Below are positions 6,524-12,970 of a stretch of 15,307 nt of DNA, piece after piece. Source of the DNA: Bacteroidota bacterium (GTDB taxonomy: Bacteria > Bacteroidota > Bacteroidia > Bacteroidales > VadinHA17); contig DAOVQI010000025.1 in assembly GCA_030628785.1 (NCBI GenBank), forward strand, positions 1-15,307, in the 5' to 3' direction. Every line of letters begins with the position of its first letter. Positions within the stretch are counted from its first letter, which is position 1. The notes under the pieces were generated by a model, which ran no database searches, was not told the origin of the DNA, and was given only the letters and a program-made list of their open reading frames with translations. Made by a program: the position numbers and the translations under genes.

Positions 6524-8584
6524 TTACTCCGATTTATTGCTTTCAACCTCAATAACACCCATCCTGACCAGTTTTCGTAAAAATTTCCGTATCTCTCTAT
6601 CGTCCATAAATTTCCTGCCAATATTAATAAAATCAACAATGCTCATATTCCCAAGTTTTTCCATTACCTTGTTTTGTTTTTCATTAAGCTTAATAAATAT
6701 TGATTTTTTTTCTGAACAGGCTGCTACAAGGTACTTAAATTTTCCATAGTGTAATCTGGCTCCTGATAGATTACCTTCTTTATGTTTGGCAAGGATGCTG
6801 GAAATTTTGTAATTGGTAGAAATTAATCCCCAATTTCCCGTTGAGACAAGATGATCTTTTGTATCTATCTTATCATAGGACTTACCAGTAGACCCATTTC
6901 CCGGTTTATTTATTTGTTTCCAGATAAATTTTGTTCGCACTGATTTTTTAACAGCTTCCATAAGAAGAATATCCCTGACGTAAACCGGTAATCCTTTTTC
7001 TTCGAGGAAAGCTATGTAGTCACATAATCCCTCAACCAGGCAAAAAAGTTCAGGATAACCTGATTTTTTATCCTTCCTGTACTTTTGTATTTGATCTTCC
7101 AATATCTCAAAGAAGGAAACTTTTTTAACATCTTTTTTCAAATAATCGGCGATCATATTAATGGTATTGGGAAAATCCCGCAAATCATTCACCATTCTGC
7201 TTAACGATAATAAATTATCCCTGGTGGCTGCTTCAAGAGGAAGGTAATAGAAAGAACTAAAAAGAGTGGGATTGTTTTTGATCATCTTTTGTTCGTCCTC
7301 ACTATAAATATAAGCGGAGAAATCTGAATATCTTCCATCATATTTCAGTTTATCCTTACAGGCTTTATGTAAAGGTGTATCTGGGAGGAAAGATAAGAGG
7401 GACATCTGTGGTTTTGCACCCCTGACACTTATTTCAAGTATTGCTTTAATTGTATCATTAAGGTCTTCTCTGGTTTCCCCGGGGAAACCTGCCATAAATG
7501 ATGCAACCATACGAATTCCTAACTTGGAACATGTTTCTGCAACTTTATAAGTATCAGGCAATTTTAAATTCTTTTTAATTTTCTTTTGGATACGATCTGA
7601 TCCGCTTTCAATACCAAAAAATATATCAGTACAACCGGCTTCCTTCATCTCTTTAAGTAATTCATCCGTAACACAATCAGGACGGGCAGAGCATGACCAG
7701 ATGTATTTTTGTCCAATATTTCTATAATGCTGCTTCAGGGATTCGCATAAATCAAAAACAAACTTTTTATTCAGGGTAAACATATCATGTGCAAAACCAA
7801 AAGAGGTAATTCCGTTTTTTTTAAAACAATAATTCATTTCTCTGATTATTCGCGATACTGATTTTACCCGGTAAGATTTCGAAAAGTAACTACTTGTGGT
7901 ACAGAAGGTACATTTAAAAGGACAACCACGTCCAACATCCAGCTTTATAACCTTGCTAAGAGGTATCAGATCATAAGCAGGTATGGGCAGGGTATCCATG
8001 TCGGCAATGTAGCCGGTATCTTCATTTCGTTTGATCTTATTCCTGGATGGAATACGGTATGTCAGACCCGGTATCTCTTTAAGATCTTTTGAATTTATAC
8101 CATTAATTAAATTTCCAACGAGATCAACAATACTATTATCCGCTTCTCCACGTAAAATATAGTCTACACAGGAGTATTGAGAAAGTGTTTCCCTGTCGAG
8201 TATAGATGCCTGTGGCCCACCAAATACAATAGGAATTTCGGGCTTCAGGGATTTTAAGGTTTGAGCAAGCTTTAAGGATGTGGGATAAGAAATACACCAG
8301 GTAGAGAAACCTATGATTTTTGGATGGATATGTAAAATATCCAGGGCAACTTGTTGATAATTATTCTGGTTTAAAAGTCTTTTCCAGGGTTGGTAAATCT
8401 GAACACTATAATTATTTAAACGAAGACTGGCGGCAAGAGCCAACAATCCAAGGGGCATAAACTTTTCAATATAGTGAGTATAGATAGGATTTGAAATGGG
8501 TGGTATTAAAAGAATATCGATTCCCTGTGGAATTTTATTTTTTCTAATTGTCTGAGAATTACCAGTTATTTTTTTTTTAACCAT
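6524..8584 (-). CDS. B12-binding-type radical SAM protein with C-terminal winged-helix/PqqD-like tail
   Basis: 686 residues from ATG 8584 (a TTG at 8605 would add seven). N-terminal cobalamin-binding-like domain (about 22-158: DILLIPP, PLGLLALAASL, IVFGGPQAS, YILRGEAD), then a radical SAM core with GRGCPFKCTFC (C221, C225, C228 bind the 4Fe-4S cluster) and later FFGIESGSD and GFPGET (about to 430). This is the class B architecture, whose members do methylations, ring contractions and other radical steps; the substrate is unknown. The last 60 residues (IFIKLNEKQNKVMEKL ... FLRKLVRMGVIEV) look like a small winged helix resembling PqqD/RRE peptide-binding folds (inferred, weak). The nearest upstream gene on this strand is the 69-residue peptide at 9271-9480, 686 bp away. 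No SD or convincing promoter was found close to the start. Confidence 0.88.
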   Translation of the reverse strand: MVKKKITGNSQTIRKNKIPQGIDILLIPPISNPIYTHYIEKFMPLGLLALAASLRLNNYSVQIYQPWKRLLNQNNYQQVALDILHIHPKIIGFSTWCISYPTSLKLAQTLKSLKPEIPIVFGGPQASILDRETLSQYSCVDYILRGEADNSIVDLVGNLINGINSKDLKEIPGLTYRIPSRNKIKRNEDTGYIADMDTLPIPAYDLIPLSKVIKLDVGRGCPFKCTFCTTSSYFSKSYRVKSVSRIIREMNYCFKKNGITSFGFAHDMFTLNKKFVFDLCESLKQHYRNIGQKYIWSCSARPDCVTDELLKEMKEAGCTDIFFGIESGSDRIQKKIKKNLKLPDTYKVAETCSKLGIRMVASFMAGFPGETREDLNDTIKAILEISVRGAKPQMSLLSFLPDTPLHKACKDKLKYDGRYSDFSAYIYSEDEQKMIKNNPTLFSSFYYLPLEAATRDNLLSLSRMVNDLRDFPNTINMIADYLKKDVKKVSFFEILEDQIQKYRKDKKSGYPELFCLVEGLCDYIAFLEEKGLPVYVRDILLMEAVKKSVRTKFIWKQINKPGNGSTGKSYDKIDTKDHLVSTGNWGLISTNYKISSILAKHKEGNLSGARLHYGKFKYLVAACSEKKSIFIKLNEKQNKVMEKLGNMSIVDFINIGRKFMDDREIRKFLRKLVRMGVIEVESNKSE

Positions 8585-8729
8585 AGTTAATGTTCTGGTA
8601 ACCAACAGGATATCTTGAGAGTAGAGAAAATTCTGTTTCTACCCAGAAAAAGGATTATATATTGTGTTGTGCGGTTAAGTGTATTTACTTACATCATTCT
8701 CACATAGTGATGCCTTTGGCACGGGTGAA

Positions 8730-8745
8730 TCCGCCAGTTGGCGGA
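8730..8745. repeat. TCCGCCA palindrome (copy 1)
   Basis: TCCGCCA-GT-TGGCGGA, 7-bp arms. It differs by one base from the perfect 16-bp palindrome at 15192-15207, so this is a dispersed palindromic unit. Confidence 0.6.
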
Positions 8746-8905
8746 GAAGACCCAGAACCGAAGACCGCAGGGATGAGCTCAGCGAAGCTAATCCATGTAT
8801 TTGAGAATGGTGTTAAAGCTCAATTTTTTACAACTAATCAGACTTTAAGTTTCTATTTGCCACAAAGATACCCCAGTACAGTCATTCTTCCTTACGGGGC
8901 AGGCT

Positions 8906-8972
8906 AAGTCTCTAAGTTTCACAAAGAGAAAATCTTAGTGTTTTTCTTTGTGTCTTGGTGACTTAGTGGCAT
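8906..8972. repeat. CTAAG / ACAAAGA dispersed-repeat-like block
   Basis: A run containing CTAAGTTTCACAAAGAG, ATCTTAGTG, TTCTTTGTGTC and GACTTAGTGGC, which is partly self-complementary (ACAAAGA with TCTTTGT). From memory, sequences of this CACTAAGACACAAAG type recur in intergenic DNA of several Bacteroidota. No other copy lies in this window. Confidence 0.4.
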
Positions 8973-9270
8973 TTGAAATTAGTATGATTTATTTATCGAT
9001 TTAATAAGATAATTGTCTACATTACGCTAATAAGATGAAATTTTTACTGCGGTTGATTAGTTACAATTTTTTTATTTGAGTGTTTATAAAAATCACATGC
9101 ATAAATTACCCCTAACAAGGTAAATTAATTCCACAACAGATCTGATTATTTGAATATTAGCAAATAAAGTTCTTGTAAGAAATAATCTTTCCTTTGCTTA
9201 CAAAAAACCTGATCGTGATAAACAAAGATCCTGAATCTTGTCCTTTTACTATAATATATCAAGATATTAT

Positions 9271-9480
9271 CTAAGTTCCGCCACCCGGATCTGTATCTTC
9301 CTCTACACCATAGCCGGGAGGATTTTTTGGTATTAGCTCATATTCAGTATCATCTAAAATTCTATCTACTGCCTCCCTAATTCTACTTTTTATATCAGCT
9401 ATTTGGCTAGGATGCATCAGTTGTTTACTACCTGCATTAGCTCTAAGTCTGATTCCTTCTCTAATTACAATTCTTGCCAT
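9271..9480 (-). CDS. 69-residue peptide with Gly-rich C-terminus; candidate RiPP precursor
   Basis: No family recognised. The N-terminal about 50 residues are charged and probably helical (PSQIADIKSRIREAVDRIL), without a signal peptide. The tail NPPGYGVEEDTDPGGGT is rich in Pro, Gly, Asp and Glu and looks disordered. This leader-plus-Gly-rich-tail layout fits a ribosomally made peptide that is modified after translation, and the next gene downstream on the strand is a radical SAM protein. No double-Gly export site is obvious, and the 686-bp gap weakens the pairing. The ATG at 9480 has GGGA 7 nt upstream and a full promoter at 9607-9637, which supports a real gene. It could also be a small regulatory or structural protein. 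Confidence 0.65.
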   Translation of the reverse strand: MARIVIREGIRLRANAGSKQLMHPSQIADIKSRIREAVDRILDDTEYELIPKNPPGYGVEEDTDPGGGT

Positions 9481-9606
9481 AATTATTCCCTTTTTAGTTT
9501 ATTAATAATTAATAAAAATGAGATATATATTGTGGTACCTGGTTTAACAGATATGCTGCCAAAACTAACATATTTGTTATCCTTGGTTTAATTGTTGTAA
9601 GGTATA

Positions 9607-9637
9607 CAAATATACAACCTAAAAAACTGGATGCCAA
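9607..9637 (-). promoter_or_regulatory. Full Bacteroidota promoter for the small peptide gene
   Basis: On the minus strand a -33 TTG (9637-9635) is followed after 20 bp by TATATTTG (9614-9607), an exact TAnnTTTG -7 box. Predicted transcription start is near 9600, giving a leader of about 120 nt before the ATG at 9480. This and the + promoter at 12897-12928 are the best two-box promoters in the window. Confidence 0.72.
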
Positions 9638-9744
9638 GTTTTTCTGTTGTTTTTTGACGAAAATTTTTAATACTAATGACTTTGAAATCCCTTCATAACC
9701 CCGACCAGGCTTGTTATTGAAGGAAAATTAAATGTAATATCTCT

Positions 9745-9827
9745 TACCCTCCAAATTAAAGGAGCCAAACGTTATATATCGACGTTCAGCTCCTTTAGCC
9801 CTATGAAAAGATTGCCGATAGAGGGTA
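9745..9827 (-). other. Structured leader-like hairpin downstream of the orphan regulatory repeat
   Basis: AAAGGAGCCAAACGT (9758-9772) faces ACGTTCAGCTCCTTT (9782-9796), giving a 15-bp stem with two G-U pairs if transcribed and a 9-nt loop. A flanking TACCCTC (9745-9751) / GAGGGTA (9821-9827) adds an outer stem. It sits where copies 1 and 3 of the repeat have their gene start, and ahead of the peptide promoter. It could be an attenuator or transcript end for RNA started at the orphan promoter. There is no strong T-run. Confidence 0.45.
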
Positions 9828-9853
9828 GTTTATTAGTTGCCCCTATCCGTATG

Positions 9854-9917
9854 TAAAAGTACGATATGAAAGGGGCCAAAATCTAATACATATTTCCCAA
9901 TGATTAACACATATGTT
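9854..9917 (-). promoter_or_regulatory. Activator-type promoter: 21-bp tandem half-sites plus -7-like box (copy 2, orphan)
   Basis: Half-sites start at 9876 (CCAAAATCTAATACATA) and 9897 (CCAATGATTAACACATA), 21 bp apart. The -7-like box TACTTTTA (minus strand, 9861-9854) is again 14 bp away. No gene with the shared leader follows; the next minus-strand gene is the peptide at 9480, about 370 bp on. Confidence 0.55.
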
Positions 9918-10038
9918 GCAATTGGGTGCAGGGGATGGAATTTGGCAGATAAATCTTTGGTTTGGAAGTATCTTTAATGGAAAGGTGGGGTTTAGTAGCA
10001 GTCATTAGGTAGTCATTAGCTCGTCGCTATGCTCCTCG
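9854..10038. repeat. Regulatory repeat, copy 2 of 3
   Basis: Closely matches 3297-3481 throughout, including the distal words AAAGGTGGGGTTTAGTAGCA and GTCATTAGCTCGTCGC. The similarity stops just past the -7-like box, so the ribosome site and leader codons found with the other copies are absent. Confidence 0.85.
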
Positions 10039-10293
10039 GTTCATTCAGTAGATATTAAGTGGTAATTAGGTAGTTATTTGGTTGTTTTACTTTTATCTTT
10101 GTCCCCTATGAAATGCTGCTTCGCAGCAGTGGCTCCGCCACTATTTCACGGGGTCATTAAGTTGTTATTCACTTCACTGTCCATCTGGTGACTGGCGACT
10201 GGATGACTATCTTCATCCATGTCATCCCGAACGGAGCGTTAGCGTTGAAAGAGATTTTCAAGCGGTTTAAGAAAGGGTGAGTATTTTCAAAAC
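10039..10293. other. Intergenic DNA downstream of the CotH-like gene
   Basis: No gene seen. Apart from the three-way palindrome at 10103-10153 it contains AT-rich GTAATTAGGTAGTTATTTGG words and a GC-richer CATCCCGAACGGAGCG block near 10221-10236. No clear terminator for the minus-strand gene ending at 10294 was found. Confidence 0.4.
10103..10153. repeat. Three-way-junction palindromic repeat
   Basis: An outer stem CCCC (10103-10106)/GGGG (10150-10153) continues as TGAAAT (10109-10114)/ATTTCA (10143-10148). It encloses two perfect hairpins placed side by side with no unpaired base: GCTGC-TTC-GCAGC (10115-10127) and AGTGGC-TCC-GCCACT (10128-10142). The DNA or RNA can fold into a T shape. It resembles the palindromic units mobilised or maintained by REP-associated transposases, and such a gene lies at the left edge; that link is inferred. 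Confidence 0.7.
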
Positions 10294-11415
10294 CTATTTC
10301 GAATCACCAGTATCCAGGAATTCATCCTTATAGGATTCCGGATGATTGATGATATTATAAAAATCATTTAACACCTGTAACGTAATGGCTTCATGTTTTC
10401 TGTTGAGAAGTCCGGAATTCATGTAAAGATCATAAATTTCCCGGCTTTTCGACTTCATATAATTTAAGAAAAAGCTTAATTCATCCAGCGTTTCACATTT
10501 ACCCTTGAAATCCCGGTCAGTCATAAAATCCTTTTCCGAATCGGCTGAAAACCGGTAAGGAGCATTCACAATGCCCGCCCAGTCAAAATCATACGGCACA
10601 GGAATGGATGGCATAGCCGTATCGATGGATATCAATTTAACATTATGTAGTAAAGTAACTGACCAGTCATTATTAATAATCATATACTGGAATAAAGAGA
10701 GAAGGGTATAATTATGCAACTCTACTTCTTCTGATGAAAGGTTTATTACATTCCTGATCTCCCCCCCATTCCGGCTGGCCATATGTTTCGGCCGCTCAAT
10801 CATGAATGCATAACTGTTAACAGAATGCCTGGGATCCCATATGTCAACATAATTTACATCCAGCAAGCGTACCCGGAAACTGTACGGAGTTAGCAGATTA
10901 TATAATTTATAAATCAGATATTCCTGGAACAGGAATTGTTCGTATTCAGATTCTCCGGTTCTGCAGTGTGTTACCAGCTTTATCTTGTCCTGACCTTCAA
11001 AAATTGTATTTTTTACTTCCTTTTTGGAAAACTTAATACAAAGTGGAGGAAAATCACAGTTATTTCTGTCTTTCCTGAAATTCCCTCTCGTTTTAATACT
11101 TACATTAAGTGAAACGGTATCTTCACCTGGTAGTATATAGGAAAGGATCGCCTTATGATATTCTGTGGTATCTCCAATATCACAAACCAGTGTATTAAGA
11201 TCGGTTGCAATGGTAACACTCATTATCTCATCGTTACTGAATAGTTCAGGACGATTGACTTCTAAAACCTCTTCTTTATCACAATATTCTGAATCCTGGT
11301 CTGAATACTGAGAGAAAATAGCAACCGGGAAACATAAAATACTCAATATAATCAGGATCAATAATATTCCAAGAGGCCTGGGGAAACCGTTTTTTTCAAC
11401 TACCTGTGCTTTCAT
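10294..11415 (-). CDS. Secreted CotH-like (atypical kinase fold) protein
   Basis: 373 residues. Residues 1-36 resemble a signal peptide or anchor (MKAQVVEKNG then LGILLILIILSILCF). The body has a conserved layout that I know from uncharacterised Bacteroidota and proteobacterial proteins and that resembles the CotH kinase fold: IKTRGNFRK (107-115), FPPLCIKF (122-129), GQDKIKLVTHC (141-151, K146 a candidate nucleotide-binding Lys), FLFQEYLIYKLYNLL (161-175), a FMIERPKHMA strand, QYMIINNDWSV (243-253) and PVPYDFDWAGIVNAPY (272-287), whose DFD (276-278) would bind metal. It may phosphorylate a secreted protein or small molecule, but activity is not shown. The start is firm (AGGAGG 8 nt upstream). 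Promoter and N-terminus are shared with the gene at 2751-3248; the upstream HD-PycTM gene on the same strand is separated by the operator. Confidence 0.65.
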   Translation of the reverse strand: MKAQVVEKNGFPRPLGILLILIILSILCFPVAIFSQYSDQDSEYCDKEEVLEVNRPELFSNDEIMSVTIATDLNTLVCDIGDTTEYHKAILSYILPGEDTVSLNVSIKTRGNFRKDRNNCDFPPLCIKFSKKEVKNTIFEGQDKIKLVTHCRTGESEYEQFLFQEYLIYKLYNLLTPYSFRVRLLDVNYVDIWDPRHSVNSYAFMIERPKHMASRNGGEIRNVINLSSEEVELHNYTLLSLFQYMIINNDWSVTLLHNVKLISIDTAMPSIPVPYDFDWAGIVNAPYRFSADSEKDFMTDRDFKGKCETLDELSFFLNYMKSKSREIYDLYMNSGLLNRKHEAITLQVLNDFYNIINHPESYKDEFLDTGDSK

Positions 11416-11423
11416 TTTTTCGT

Positions 11424-11429
11424 CCTCCT
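11424..11429 (-). promoter_or_regulatory. Strong Shine-Dalgarno AGGAGG
   Basis: AGGAGG on the minus strand, 8 nt before the ATG at 11415. Sequence and spacing match the site at 3257-3262. Confidence 0.75.
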
Positions 11430-11463
11430 GATTTTTGATTAAATTTTGATCAGAATTCTTATA

Positions 11464-11527
11464 TAAAGGTACGACATCAGGAAGGCTAAAATCTAATAGA
11501 TATATCCCAGTGTTTAACAGAAATGTT
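11464..11527 (-). promoter_or_regulatory. Activator-type promoter: 21-bp tandem half-sites plus -7-like box (copy 3)
   Basis: Half-sites start at 11486 (CTAAAATCTAATAGATA) and 11507 (CCAGTGTTTAACAGAAA), 21 bp apart. TACCTTTA (minus strand, 11471-11464) lies 14 bp from the first half-site. This copy is the most diverged of the three, but both spacings are exact. It would drive the CotH-like gene. Confidence 0.62.
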
Positions 11528-11588
11528 GCAATTGGGGTGCAGGAAGGGGATTTTGGCAGATAAATATTTTGTTTGGATGTGTTTTTAA
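11464..11588. repeat. Regulatory repeat, copy 3 of 3 (shorter)
   Basis: Shares AAGGTACGACATCAG, the operator, TTGCAATTGGGGTGCAGG and TTTTGGCAGATAAATATTT with the other copies. It ends at the stop codon of the HD-PycTM gene, so the distal half seen in copies 1 and 2 is missing. Similarity continues the other way through the AGGAGG site into the leader codons. Confidence 0.8.
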
Positions 11589-12790
11589 GTAGGAATGGCT
11601 AGTACAATTATAACAAATGAAATTGTGGATAAAATTAATCCGAGCATAAAAATTGTATAGGCAATTCGTAACAACCTATATTTTTTACTTATTACCTTAC
11701 CAAGACTGTATTGATCTTTAATCATATTACTATACAAGTAATTGTAATCTTTCATCATCTCCTTTACAGCCCAATCATACTCATCCAGTTTCATATTATA
11801 AAAATTACCAAAAAATAACAGATTAACTTTTTTATTATGAATATCCTCTTTGGTAAATTTCCCGGAAGAAATTTTAGGCCGTGTAGACAGTATTGCAAAA
11901 ATGATTGTTAGTAAACAAGTGGCTATAAATATTATTCCAGGGATAGTTATGTTTGGATATTCAACTATTTTTCCAACACCTATTGTTACCAGGACTGTTA
12001 ATACTATTGTATTGATTGATATCAAAATATTTGCTTTATTATCAGCAATAGAGCTTAGATTAATTTGATTCCTGGCAGTAAGACGGAACATAGATTCTAT
12101 ACCCCTGGCCGGAATTTTTTCCTGACTTAATTTCTTCGAAAGCTTTTCATTCTCAACTTTAAGCTTCTTCAACTTATTCCTGAATCTCTTTTCCTCCTTT
12201 CTTAGCATTTTATGCAATAAGTTATAATTTTCTTCTTTTCCTATGGCCAACACTTTCTTACCATATTCAGTATGATATTGGTGATTTTCGAACATTTTAA
12301 TTGTTTCCTTGAAATAAGTTTTTTTACTGATTTTTCCCTTTGAAATATTATTCCACTCTTTTCTCAGAAGTAGTGTTCGTTCAAGATAAAATTTTTCAGA
12401 TAAATAAGACATATCTGCATCACAAAGAACTTTGGCTATTATATCATCGCCTGGCTTTTGGGGGATCTTTGTAGCTTCTATACATCTTGAAACCCTGTCC
12501 ACTATATTTTTGTCAACTCCTTTGGAAGAAAGAAATTTTTGGGCAATTTTTTTACTTTCGTCTTCATGCCCATTCGAAGAAATTATAAACCCGCTATCAT
12601 GAAACCAGGCTGCAACGATTAGAATATTCATTTCCTCTTCATTAAGACCTGATTTTTCTCCTAAAAGTTTTGCCTGATTTACAACATAATCGGTATGAAT
12701 TATGTTATGATACGTCAAACATTCTGGAATTTTTTCCTTAAAAACTTCCTTAATATAATCTTCTACTTCATTTGTGTCAATGTGTACCAT
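11585..12790 (-). CDS. HD-domain phosphohydrolase fused to a PycTM-type membrane effector domain
   Basis: 401 residues. The N-terminal HD domain (about 20-190) shows YHNIIHT (H28, H32), AAWFHDSGF (H64, D65), NGHE (H75) and LCDAD (D124, D126), the metal set of HD phosphohydrolases. A coiled coil (about 192-225) links it to a C-terminal domain (about 233-400) with RLTARNQINLSSIADNKANI, two helices (254-272, 282-302), an amphipathic middle and a last helix (375-398). This matches the Pycsar effector transmembrane domain, which in phage defence is triggered by cCMP or cUMP and damages the membrane. HD-PycTM fusions also occur without a cyclase beside them, so the role is uncertain. Here a REC-cyclase is two genes away on the other strand. 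ATG 12790 is the only good start; no SD. A -7 box lies at 12880-12887. Confidence 0.82.
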   Translation of the reverse strand: MVHIDTNEVEDYIKEVFKEKIPECLTYHNIIHTDYVVNQAKLLGEKSGLNEEEMNILIVAAWFHDSGFIISSNGHEDESKKIAQKFLSSKGVDKNIVDRVSRCIEATKIPQKPGDDIIAKVLCDADMSYLSEKFYLERTLLLRKEWNNISKGKISKKTYFKETIKMFENHQYHTEYGKKVLAIGKEENYNLLHKMLRKEEKRFRNKLKKLKVENEKLSKKLSQEKIPARGIESMFRLTARNQINLSSIADNKANILISINTIVLTVLVTIGVGKIVEYPNITIPGIIFIATCLLTIIFAILSTRPKISSGKFTKEDIHNKKVNLLFFGNFYNMKLDEYDWAVKEMMKDYNYLYSNMIKDQYSLGKVISKKYRLLRIAYTIFMLGLILSTISFVIIVLAIPT

Positions 12791-12879
12791 GACAAATAAT
12801 TATTTGATGTTACCTGTTTAACTCTCTAATTTCCGGATTGGTTTTCCCGTTTTTTAAATCGGATTATTCCACAATCATT

Positions 12880-12887
12880 CAAATTTA
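12880..12887 (-). promoter_or_regulatory. -7 box for the HD-PycTM gene
   Basis: TAAATTTG on the minus strand matches TAnnTTTG exactly. The start of transcription would be near 12874, giving a leader of about 84 nt. A -33 TTG at the right spacing is not evident. Confidence 0.45.
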
Positions 12888-12896
12888 GTAGTTTCA

Positions 12897-12928
12897 TTTG
12901 AATAGTATTAACCTTTTTAATTACTTTG
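12897..12928 (+). promoter_or_regulatory. Two-box promoter for the propeller-cyclase pair
   Basis: TTTG (12897-12900), 20 bp, then TTACTTTG (12921-12928), one mismatch from TAnnTTTG. It faces away from the minus-strand box at 12880-12887, so the two units are fired from a shared region of about 50 bp. The TTG at 12926 is part of this box and not a likely start codon. Confidence 0.65.
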
Positions 12929-12970
12929 CGAAGCTATGTTCTTTTTGAAGCGTTTACAGATACCTGCCAT

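Larger units (their letters stand above)
8606..9270. other. 665-bp gap between peptide gene and radical SAM gene, filled with dispersed repeats
   Basis: No convincing gene; an 81-codon plus-strand frame at 8662-8907 is built from repeat sequence. Contents are a TCCGCCA-GT-TGGCGGA palindrome (8730-8745), a repeat-like block of CTAAG/ACAAAGA words (about 8906-8972), an inverted repeat TTGTAAG/CTTACAA (9173-9179, 9197-9203) and TAATAT/ATATTA just after the peptide stop codon. A lone minus-strand TATCTTTG (8870-8863) matches a -7 box but lacks a -33 box; it could give a transcript with a leader of about 270 nt for the radical SAM gene. It appears that repeat insertion has pushed the two genes apart. 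Confidence 0.45.

Noticed and set aside
8590..8605. TTG at 8605 as start of the radical SAM gene
   Set aside because: It adds seven residues with no SD; the ATG at 8584 leads directly into the Lys-rich start before the B12-binding domain. The evidence either way is slight.
8662..8907. Plus-strand open frame of 81 codons
   Set aside because: It runs through a TCCGCCA palindrome and repeat-like DNA, has no recognisable protein features and no promoter or SD, and lies in a repeat-filled gap.
9403..9591. Plus-strand open frame of 62 codons overlapping the small peptide gene
   Set aside because: The minus-strand peptide has the SD and full promoter; the plus-strand frame has neither and shows no sensible composition.
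9481..9600. Cobalamin or SAM riboswitch ahead of the peptide/B12 radical SAM genes
   Set aside because: The leader of about 120 nt is AT-rich with no conserved riboswitch core or strong stems.
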